Notes under the pieces: generated by a model
What the model was told of the DNA's origin: nothing
Seen by the model: only the letters and a program-made list of their open reading frames with translations
Databases searched by the model: none
Shown here: positions 1 to 8,086 of the stretch, in pieces
How positions within the stretch are numbered: the first letter of the stretch is position 1
How the letters are laid out: every line of letters starts with the position of its first letter
Translations under genes and position numbers: made by a program
From: Bacteroidales bacterium
GTDB lineage: Bacteria > Bacteroidota > Bacteroidia > Bacteroidales > VadinHA17
NCBI GenBank assembly: GCA_007132995.1
Contig: SLNP01000082.1
Coordinates: 1-43,063 of the forward strand
Length of the DNA: 43,063 nt
Reading direction: 5' to 3'

Positions 1-113
1 CTATAAAACCGATCCCCAAACTCACTGAAGCCTTGACGTTGCTCCCGCTGGTCGCGAGCTCGCCCGGCTTCGCCGACCTCGGTTTTGGTTCTTTTGGGTC
101 AAGCCAAAAGAAC
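1..113. repeat. Left copy of modular dispersed repeat: 37-bp module A (1-37), spacer, 20-bp hairpin module B (91-110)
   Basis: 1-37 ctataaaaccgatccccaaactcactgaagccttgac is the exact reverse complement of 43002-43038; 91-110 cttttgggtcaagccaaaag is the exact reverse complement of 42972-42991. Confidence 0.9.
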
Positions 114-174
114 AAGAGAAAACTTTGAGCCACCCCAAAAAACAGAAAATCACCCTTACGCCATAAAAAGATAA

Positions 175-199
175 AGCCAGGCCTTTAAAAAGCCTGGCT
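175..199 (-). terminator. Probable intrinsic terminator downstream of the 272-1459 gene
   Basis: Perfect 8-bp stem AGCCAGGC (175-182)/GCCTGGCT (192-199), 9-nt loop, followed on the minus strand by T-rich TTTATCTTTTTA. Confidence 0.7.
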
Positions 200-271
200 G
201 CCCCTTTTACGGGTATATCTCTGAGATTGCCTGTGTAAAAGTAAGATCAAATAGTGTGCCAAAAAACATTG

Positions 272-1459
272 TCACCTCTCCACATTGACCTTTGCTGCCC
301 TCTCAAAAGGGGCATCCCTGTCAAAAATATAGCGATAGGTTATATGCTTTTTTTTCACTGAGGCTCCTATCTGCTCCATCAGGTGCATCATCGAGGGGTT
401 AAAGTCACCTATCCAGTTAAACTCAAGCTCACGGTAAGGGAAACGGGGATGGTTTACCGAGTTGGCAAAGGCGATTATAAGGGCACCCTCAACCCCTCTT
501 TTCTGGTGAGAGGGTACCACCCCGAAAATGAGACCGAAGGCCCTTTTTACAGAGCGGGCAATATGACGGTGGTATAGAAACCTAACCTTCCCTGCAAGCC
601 CCATCCTGCCATTCAGCCTCTTTATTATCGGATTAATCTCGGGCAGCATTATAAAAAAGCATACCGGTTCATCTTTATAGTACCCAAACCAGAGCAGCCT
701 CCGGTCTATTATAGGCTTCATCTTCTTAAAGAGAATTTTAGCGTGGGCCTCACTGATGCCCCGGCCGCCCTGATATCCGGCCCACGCCTCATTGTACACC
801 TTCATAAAGTGCAGAGGAACACTGGCCATCTCACTTTTCGACGGGAATGAAAAGCGGTAATCCGGATTTGACATCACCTTCTCTGCCTTGGCCATTATTA
901 CCGGATTGACACCCTCTTCAGATACTTCGCGGTGATAGGTGTACTGATTAAAATAGTTTTTGAAGCCGTAAGATTCAAACAGATCCCTGTAGTATTGGTA
1001 GTTGTAGGGCATTGCATAGTTGGGGGGATAGAAACCCTCAACAAGAAGGCCCCACCACCTGTCCCGGTCGCCAAAATTGATGGGGCCGTCCATAGCCTCC
1101 ATACCTCTCCCGGCAAGCCAGTCACGACATTTGTCAAAAAGTGCAAAAGCGACCTCTCTGCTATTTACAGACTCAAAGAAACCGATACCCCCTGTTGGCT
1201 GGCGGGCTGCGGCGGCACTCTTTTTATCGTAGAAGGCGGCAACACGACCAACAACATCGCCATTGCTGTCTATGGCAAGATACCTTACCGCATCACCGGT
1301 ACGAAACAGCCTGTTTCTCTCCCTGTCAAAAACAGACTCTATATCATCATCAAGTGGTCTTACCCAATTACGATCATCTTTGTAGAGCTCAACAGGAAAG
1401 AGGAGGAATCTTCTGGCATCCTCTCTGTCACTAACCTCGGTAATTTTTACAGAACTCAT
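272..1459 (-). CDS. GNAT-like acetyltransferase / conserved hypothetical protein
   Basis: 395-aa ORF; C-terminal segment FGVVPSHQKRGVEGALI resembles a GNAT acetyl-CoA-binding region. Confidence 0.75.
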   Translation of the reverse strand: MSSVKITEVSDREDARRFLLFPVELYKDDRNWVRPLDDDIESVFDRERNRLFRTGDAVRYLAIDSNGDVVGRVAAFYDKKSAAAARQPTGGIGFFESVNSREVAFALFDKCRDWLAGRGMEAMDGPINFGDRDRWWGLLVEGFYPPNYAMPYNYQYYRDLFESYGFKNYFNQYTYHREVSEEGVNPVIMAKAEKVMSNPDYRFSFPSKSEMASVPLHFMKVYNEAWAGYQGGRGISEAHAKILFKKMKPIIDRRLLWFGYYKDEPVCFFIMLPEINPIIKRLNGRMGLAGKVRFLYHRHIARSVKRAFGLIFGVVPSHQKRGVEGALIIAFANSVNHPRFPYRELEFNWIGDFNPSMMHLMEQIGASVKKKHITYRYIFDRDAPFERAAKVNVER

Positions 1460-1496
1460 ACACGCCTGTTGAAAATCGGTTCATACTGCATGTCGA

Positions 1497-2414
1497 TCAG
1501 TCGCCTGTAGTGGTGAATGGATTACGCGAACCTCCTCCTACAAGGCGTATAACCTCTCTCTCTTTAATATTGTATCTGTCGCCCCGTCTTAAAAGGAAAA
1601 AGCGTCCGTCATTCCGAAGTGTAAGTGAGTCGCTCCTGCTGCCGCTCCAGAGGCTATGATCATAAATTGCAACAAAGCTCTCTCCCAGAACCTCAAGCTC
1701 ATTCCCCTGTACCAGCACGGCGGTATTCTCATCTATACCTATGCCGAGCAGTGAGGGATACTCCTCTATCACCTCCAGAAGGTCGTTCTGCCTGTTCCTT
1801 ACCAGAAGGTGCTGATCTATTGCACTGTTGGTTATGTATCCGAAACCCCTGGTATGGCTCCCCATCATTATGGTGTTGGTAGCGGTGTCGCCCCTTACAA
1901 GGTAGCTGCCCTGTATGGTAGCACCAGCCGAGCTGCCCCCGATGACTCCGCCACGATCAAGCAGCGCCCTGAACTCCCTCTCGGCAAGGGTTCCGCCGTA
2001 TGCATCAACAAGTCTCCACTGCCTTCCGCCACCAAAGAAGATTCCTCCCGCCTCGCGTATTACCGAAGCGAACTCCTCGCTATCGGCAACCTCGGGGTCG
2101 TAGGTATGCAGAAGCTCTACATTCCGGGCTCCGGCAGAGGTTAGCAGAGAGACCGTCCTGGCGGTATCGAAGCTGGCCCGGCCGCTCGAGGTAGGTACAA
2201 AGAGTATGAGAGCATCTTCACCTCCCGCCAGCGATATAAATCTGTTAACCACAGAGGTGTCCCGAAGGCTCCCGCCCGCAATAATAAGTGAGCCTGCTGC
2301 GGGGCCCTCACTGTTGTACTCAACATCTGCGGTAATGGCTCTCTCGCTGCACGAGCCCACAATGGCAGCAACAGATATAGCCGCTATAACAGATAGTAGT
2401 CCGATCTTTCTCAT
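1497..2414 (-). CDS. Cyanophycinase-like peptidase S51 family, predicted lipoprotein
   Basis: 305 aa; N-terminal signal with lipobox-like VGSC; GGSSAGA nucleophile motif; GIGIDENTAVLV typical of cyanophycinase. Confidence 0.85.
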   Translation of the reverse strand: MRKIGLLSVIAAISVAAIVGSCSERAITADVEYNSEGPAAGSLIIAGGSLRDTSVVNRFISLAGGEDALILFVPTSSGRASFDTARTVSLLTSAGARNVELLHTYDPEVADSEEFASVIREAGGIFFGGGRQWRLVDAYGGTLAEREFRALLDRGGVIGGSSAGATIQGSYLVRGDTATNTIMMGSHTRGFGYITNSAIDQHLLVRNRQNDLLEVIEEYPSLLGIGIDENTAVLVQGNELEVLGESFVAIYDHSLWSGSRSDSLTLRNDGRFFLLRRGDRYNIKEREVIRLVGGGSRNPFTTTGD

Positions 2415-2689
2415 ATCTATATCCAGTAGTTGTCAGAGGGGCATGGCCACAATCTCAACAATGGCTGCAGGCATGTTGCAGCCTTCAGGGCAGACCTCCT
2501 CCGCAGGTTAATAAAAAACAGCAGCAATCTATCAAATTGTACCCAATTATCAAATACCAAAAATGGTGCGGCGACCATATCCCGATAAGCCCCAACGACC
2601 GGTTCGCCACCACATAAGGCACAGACCGGCAACAAAAGGCTGCACAATGCAGAGCGATGGTACAGGGAAACAGAGACCCGGCAGAGCGG

Positions 2690-5140
2690 TTAAACCCTTA
2701 CACGGAGTGCAAATATGAAGTTGCGCCCGGGCGCAACAACTCCCGATGAGTAGGGCCTGTAGCCAAGGTCAAGTATGTTCTCTACCCCTCCCGTAAATGT
2801 AGCCCAACCACTCAGCCTCCAGGAGAACTTCATATTGAGTGTTGCCCATGCAGGAGAGTAGGGCCTCCCTTCATCATCTTCGGCGTATATATGGGGTTTG
2901 CTCCTCTCGGAGGGGGCCATTCTATCAAAGCTTTTACTGCCATTAAAGAGGGTATAGATATCGGCCTCCAACCTCTCATTCTCAAAGATAAGACGGGCAG
3001 ACCCGAAGAGAGGGGCTGTATGCCTCAGGGGCACATCATCCTGATCATAACCATCTGTAAAGTTAATGTCTGACCTGAACATCAGGTTGCGCCCCAGGTT
3101 GGCCACAAAGTTGATATGGAGCCCGTAAACATTGGCCCTGCCGGCATTTACTATCGCCTCTACCCTGCTCAACTGGCCCTGATACATAATTGAGTCGGCG
3201 CCGTTGAAGAGAAAATCACGCCTGACCATCGCGTCACTCAGAACGGTATAGAAAATATTGGCGCCCAGCTGCACCCCCTGAAACAGATGTGTAGAAAATC
3301 CGAAGTCTGCATTATACGCATACTCCGGCCTCAAATCGGGGTTGGGCACAACAACCACTCCGGGCGCCGAGTCAAACACCTTGCCAGCATCATCGAGGTT
3401 GGGAGCCCTGAAACCTGTAGAGAGATTCATGGTTAGTGTTGTGGCCTCAGTAATTACGCCGACTATACCGGAGGAACCGGTCAGCGCTCCTCCCGAGAGA
3501 GAAAATTCACTGAAGGGGAACCCATACCAGCTGTTGTCTTCAATCTCAGAACTGAGAGTTGAGTAGTTATATCTCAGTCCGCTGTTAATATTGAGTCGCG
3601 GCGAGAAAGAATGCCTGTAGCCGGTGTAGATGCTATAGCCCGTGTAGCGGTTATCTCCGTCAGGGTACCTTGGGGCGGCAGGTGAGTCGCTCATCTCAAC
3701 AATATCGGTAACTCTGGCTGTTGAGGTAATATCGTTCATCACGAATTCTGCCCCGTAATATATAAGGTTATCACTACCACTCTGCTTTTCAGCATCGATG
3801 TTGACAGAAAAAATATCGACCCTCTCTTTCTGACTCCTTCTATGGGGCGAACCAAACGCACTGGTATGGCGGCTCTCTTTAAAGAGCTGGCTGGCAGCAA
3901 CAACCCTCAGATTGTCGGTCAGTGCCGTCGGCGCGCTATACTCGGCCGTGCCGGTTGTAAGACTCCATCGCTGGGGGCCGTAATACCAGTCACCAAAAGC
4001 GAGTTCGCCATCTCTTCTGACTATTAGCCTGTCATAGCGTGGAACCGATGAGACCTTGGTGAATATATTGGAGACCATAAGGTCAATATTGTCCGAAGCC
4101 CTGAAGCGAAGTTTGTTAACCGCACTCAGGTGGTTATAACCTGTAAAGCGCTGGCGCCGCGGATCGCTGTTTGCCACTACCTTGTCCTGCCCATCTTCCC
4201 TGACAACATAGTCAGGCCTCATATAGCTGTCATACTGCGGCCTGCCCATTCGTAAATCGCCATAGTCGGAGTATGTGAATGCTGAGAGCAGCGCCATTCT
4301 CCGCTCACCGATATTAAGGGTTACATGGCCGGTCTTCTCTCCCGACGCGGTTGAGTATCTGGTATATGCTTCAACAGAACTGTTCAGTTCATCGTTTAGC
4401 GACACCATGGGTCTTCTGGTCGAAAAACTCATAACACCGCCTATCGCATCACTCCCATATATTGCAGCCCCGGGGCCAAAGACCACTTCTGTGCGTTCAA
4501 TAACAGAGGGATCAATCGCTGTCACGCTATGAACATTTCCCTCGCGATATATCGCATTATTCATTCGTACCCCATCTACCACCAGCAACAATCTGTTGGC
4601 CGAGAAACCGCGCACCATAGGACTGCCTCCACCCTGCTGGCTCTTCTGAATAAAGACCTCGCCGGTAAGCTCAAGAAGGTCTGCCGCCGTCTGAGGGTTG
4701 CCCATCTCAATAACGGGCCGGGTAACCGGCGTTATCCGGTTGGGGATCTCTTCAGATCGGTCCTCCCTGCGTCTGGCAGTAATTATCGACTCCTCGAGCT
4801 CAAAAACCCTTCTGTTGAGCCTTACAATATACCCCTTCCTCTCAAGCTCATCTGCGGAAAGGCAAAGCGGGTCATAAGCGAAGTGCTGAAAACAGACATT
4901 ATCAGACGCCATAAAGGGCGACCTTCTAACAAGGCCGGCAGGATTAGATATACCGTAAACCCCGCTTCGACTGTCTATAACCGCAACATCGGGTATCGGT
5001 TCATCCGTCTCGCTATCGAGAATCTGTATGGTGCGGTCGCCTTCGCTTTCCGGCAATGGCAATATAGTGCCACCCACTGTGGTTACCACAAAGAAAGAGA
5101 TGAGAATAGCGAAGCCCCTTTTAACCATTTCTGAGGTCAT
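2690..5140 (-). CDS. TonB-dependent outer-membrane receptor
   Basis: 816 aa; carboxypeptidase-regulatory-like N-terminus, plug motifs (SPMVRGFSANRLLLVVDGVRMNNAIYREGN, GPGAAIYGSDAIGGVM), C-terminal beta-barrel ending in aromatic FALRVRV. Confidence 0.92.
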   Translation of the reverse strand: MTSEMVKRGFAILISFFVVTTVGGTILPLPESEGDRTIQILDSETDEPIPDVAVIDSRSGVYGISNPAGLVRRSPFMASDNVCFQHFAYDPLCLSADELERKGYIVRLNRRVFELEESIITARRREDRSEEIPNRITPVTRPVIEMGNPQTAADLLELTGEVFIQKSQQGGGSPMVRGFSANRLLLVVDGVRMNNAIYREGNVHSVTAIDPSVIERTEVVFGPGAAIYGSDAIGGVMSFSTRRPMVSLNDELNSSVEAYTRYSTASGEKTGHVTLNIGERRMALLSAFTYSDYGDLRMGRPQYDSYMRPDYVVREDGQDKVVANSDPRRQRFTGYNHLSAVNKLRFRASDNIDLMVSNIFTKVSSVPRYDRLIVRRDGELAFGDWYYGPQRWSLTTGTAEYSAPTALTDNLRVVAASQLFKESRHTSAFGSPHRRSQKERVDIFSVNIDAEKQSGSDNLIYYGAEFVMNDITSTARVTDIVEMSDSPAAPRYPDGDNRYTGYSIYTGYRHSFSPRLNINSGLRYNYSTLSSEIEDNSWYGFPFSEFSLSGGALTGSSGIVGVITEATTLTMNLSTGFRAPNLDDAGKVFDSAPGVVVVPNPDLRPEYAYNADFGFSTHLFQGVQLGANIFYTVLSDAMVRRDFLFNGADSIMYQGQLSRVEAIVNAGRANVYGLHINFVANLGRNLMFRSDINFTDGYDQDDVPLRHTAPLFGSARLIFENERLEADIYTLFNGSKSFDRMAPSERSKPHIYAEDDEGRPYSPAWATLNMKFSWRLSGWATFTGGVENILDLGYRPYSSGVVAPGRNFIFALRVRV

Positions 5141-5212
5141 GTTTCGGAGGGTAGGGTTTATTTATAAAAAGGTCCTGCCCTGCCACAGATTACAATCCCG
5201 TTATAAAAACCA

Positions 5213-5220
5213 CAAAGCTA
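5213..5220 (-). promoter_or_regulatory. Bacteroidetes -7 box candidate for TonB receptor
   Basis: Minus-strand TAGCTTTG matches TAnnTTTG; no clear -33 box seen. Confidence 0.4.
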
Positions 5221-5342
5221 TAAAAAAAGGGGATACTCTCTGTTGCCGGTAAAAGATTATGCAGCATCGGCGTAGCAATTTATTAACAGTCGGAGGAAGG
5301 GTAAGAGCTCACTCAGCACACTTTTTAAAACCACTTTTTTTG

Positions 5343-5350
5343 TACATTTG
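5343..5350 (+). promoter_or_regulatory. Bacteroidetes -7 box candidate
   Basis: TACATTTG matches TAnnTTTG, about 40 nt before a TTG start at 5391; lies inside the longest version of the ORF. Confidence 0.5.
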
Positions 5351-5390
5351 TGAACCGGGTGAAGGCAGAAAAGAGAGAAAAGTTATCGTC

Positions 5391-8066
5391 TTGAACAGGA
5401 AGATCATCATAGCAATAATACTGCTTCTTCTGCTGGTAGCAGGGGCCATGTGGCTACTGACACGCAGAGATATGGCAGGAGGTCCTGTTTTACCCTTCAG
5501 GGCCATACCCACAGATGCCGTCTTTATCATCAAGACACCATCTCAGAGCGACTTTACGGGAGCCCTTGCCGGAAGAGGAGGTCTGCTGGCAGATCTGGCA
5601 GAAGTTCCGGAATTGGAGGCGCTCTACAGCGGACTTATAACCCTCGACACGCTCTTCAGCAGGCGCGAGCTGAGGCGGCTAACCGGTTTTGGCAGCAGCG
5701 CTCTCTCTTTCCATGTAACCGGAAGGGGCCGGCTCAGCACACTGCTCACTATGCCGGTTTCACCAGAGATACGATACAGGCATCTTGACGAACTGTTATC
5801 GGGAGCGGGATTCACAATAGCGACAAAATCTGAATATCAGAGTGCACAGCTTTACAGTATAGAGTGGCTTTCGGGTGAAGATAGTGCTACGGCATGGGTC
5901 TGCCTGCGCCCCGGCCTTTTACTGGCCTCAACATCACGAATAGTACTGGAGGCTGCTGTAAGGCAGTATGATCATGATGGTGATCTTCGGGCGGAGAGTT
6001 CATTTTCCAGGGTAGCCTCGACAGGCGGACGCAATGAAGATCAGCTCTATATACTTTTTGGCAACCTGCCCCGTCTGCTTGCAGATATGACCTCGGGCAG
6101 AGGCAACGAGCTGGCAGAGATTGCAGGGAAGCTGGCAGGCACCGCGGGTGGAGACATCACCCTGAGAGACCGGTCTCTCACCATACATGGATACACCGAC
6201 GCCCCCGACCCTTCACACACCCTGCAGAGATACCTCCGGGCAGAGGCGGTCAGCTTCAGCTCTCCATCAATACTTCCCGCAGCCACGGCACAGTATGAAT
6301 CGGTCTCCCTCTCTGTTTTTGAGCGGTATGGTTCTGACATCCGCGACCGCTCGGTTCCATCACTTATAGCCAGCCAGATAGCGCCATTTCTGGGCAGGGA
6401 GGTGACCCGTGCACGACTCGAAATAAGAGAGCTGCCGACCTCCGAGAGCATGGTGTTGATATATGAGATTACCAACCGGGCGCATCTGGAAGAGGCTATC
6501 CGCAATATTCTGGCAGAGTCAGGTACAAGCGATCCGGTACGGTGGTTCAGCCCGGACGATGAGAACCGTATAGCTGTTTACCGCTCCGGCCGGCCCGGGC
6601 TTCACGAGTTTACCGTACCGGGGTTTGCAGGCGACTTCAATGACATCTACTACACCTTTCATGACAACTATCTCATTACCGGGAGCTCATACACCACAGT
6701 TACCAGAGTGCTTTATGACAATATTCTCAACCGCACCCTTATAAACGATGTCGCATTCAGAGACTTCAGGCGGTCTTTACCATCCAGGGGTGTCTACTCA
6801 TTCTATGCGGTTCCGCATAAAACAACATCCATTCTGGAAGAGTTACTCACCCAGCGGGCGTCTGCTGCCCTAAGCAGGAATATCGCCACCCTCAGGAAGG
6901 TAGAGGCTATAGGGTTTCAGTTCACCCCCGGCAATAACATGTTATACCACAGCCTCTCGGTATCGCTTACAGATGAGGTGAGAGAGGAGACGCGGAGTGA
7001 GTGGGAGACACTTCTTGATACCGTTGCAGCCAGCAAGCCATTCTTTTTCACCAATCATAACACAGGGGCCAGGGAGATCTTTGTTCAGGACGAAAACCAC
7101 AACGCCTATCTTATTAACTCAGCGGGGCGGGTGCTCTGGAAGGTTCCGGTAGGTGAGAGAATAGTTGGTCAGGTCTTCATGATAGACTATTACCGTAACG
7201 GCCGCCTTCAGCTACTCTTTGCAGGGAGGAACCATCTGCACCTGCTCGATCGCAACGGCAACTATGTAGACCGTTACCCTGTAAGGCTTCGCTCGCCGGC
7301 CACCAGTCCCCTCTCACTCTTCGATTACGAAGGTGATAAGAACTACAGGCTTTTTATTGCAGGCGAAGACAGGAACATTTACCTCTACGACAAGAGCGGT
7401 AATCTGGTAAGGGGGTGGAATATCTTCCAGACCGCCACCCAGGTCCGATCTGAGATACAGCATTTCCGTGTAGATGGCCGCGACTACATTGTGGCAGGCG
7501 ATGAGACAGGAATTTACATTCTTAACCGCAGGGGCGAGGTGAGGCTTACCGCCAAAGAGCCTGTAAGAAAGGCCCGCAACAGCAATATACGCCTCGCCAC
7601 AGGCGGCAGGCCGGCCATAATCTTCTCGGCTCCCGATGGTGAGATACAGATGGTCGACTTCGAGGGCACTGTTGACAGGCTACATCCCTCAGGGTTTGGT
7701 GAAGAGCACTACTTCGAGTATTTCGACATCACCGGCAACGGAGTTGGTGAGTTCCTTTTTATTGACAAAGGGATATTGTACATTTACAGCAGCAATGGGA
7801 GAAGGCTTTTCAGGAGAGATTTCAGGACAGACGACCTCTCCGGCCCCATAGGTTTTATTTTCCCCGGCAACGAGAGGGGGGTAGGGGTCGTGGACACCAG
7901 CAACAGCCTTGTCTATGTTGTCGATAAAAGTGGAGATGATTTTGGCGGATTCCCCCTCAGGGGTGCATCGCTCTTCTCCATCGGACGGTTAACCGCATCG
8001 ACACAGTATAATCTTATTGTCGGAGGAACCGACAGTTTCCTCTACAATTATGTTATCAGGAGATAA
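5391..8066 (+). CDS. Membrane-anchored DUF3352-like protein with C-terminal beta-propeller-like repeats
   Basis: ORF track begins at 5259, but in-frame TTG at 5391 gives MNRKIIIAIILLLLLVAGAMWLL (signal anchor); C-terminus has repeated 'ILNRRGEV / YLYDKSGN / YIYSSNGRR' blades. Confidence 0.75.
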   Translation: MNRKIIIAIILLLLLVAGAMWLLTRRDMAGGPVLPFRAIPTDAVFIIKTPSQSDFTGALAGRGGLLADLAEVPELEALYSGLITLDTLFSRRELRRLTGFGSSALSFHVTGRGRLSTLLTMPVSPEIRYRHLDELLSGAGFTIATKSEYQSAQLYSIEWLSGEDSATAWVCLRPGLLLASTSRIVLEAAVRQYDHDGDLRAESSFSRVASTGGRNEDQLYILFGNLPRLLADMTSGRGNELAEIAGKLAGTAGGDITLRDRSLTIHGYTDAPDPSHTLQRYLRAEAVSFSSPSILPAATAQYESVSLSVFERYGSDIRDRSVPSLIASQIAPFLGREVTRARLEIRELPTSESMVLIYEITNRAHLEEAIRNILAESGTSDPVRWFSPDDENRIAVYRSGRPGLHEFTVPGFAGDFNDIYYTFHDNYLITGSSYTTVTRVLYDNILNRTLINDVAFRDFRRSLPSRGVYSFYAVPHKTTSILEELLTQRASAALSRNIATLRKVEAIGFQFTPGNNMLYHSLSVSLTDEVREETRSEWETLLDTVAASKPFFFTNHNTGAREIFVQDENHNAYLINSAGRVLWKVPVGERIVGQVFMIDYYRNGRLQLLFAGRNHLHLLDRNGNYVDRYPVRLRSPATSPLSLFDYEGDKNYRLFIAGEDRNIYLYDKSGNLVRGWNIFQTATQVRSEIQHFRVDGRDYIVAGDETGIYILNRRGEVRLTAKEPVRKARNSNIRLATGGRPAIIFSAPDGEIQMVDFEGTVDRLHPSGFGEEHYFEYFDITGNGVGEFLFIDKGILYIYSSNGRRLFRRDFRTDDLSGPIGFIFPGNERGVGVVDTSNSLVYVVDKSGDDFGGFPLRGASLFSIGRLTASTQYNLIVGGTDSFLYNYVIRR

Positions 8067-8086
8067 GAAACAGTAAAAGTTACTTG

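Noticed and set aside
1-113. Possible minus-strand peptide FFWLDPKEPKPRSAKPGELATSGSNVKASVSLGIGFI across the left repeat
   Set aside because: The right copy has stop codons in the equivalent frame, so the element is better explained as non-coding repeat DNA.
4529-5134. 201-aa + strand ORF opposite the TonB receptor plug domain
   Set aside because: Shadow ORF; receptor frame has clear plug motifs.
5141-5340. Cobalamin or other riboswitch upstream of the TonB receptor
   Set aside because: The leader (~70 nt from the -7 box candidate) is short and no B12-box or other class-defining motif was recognised.
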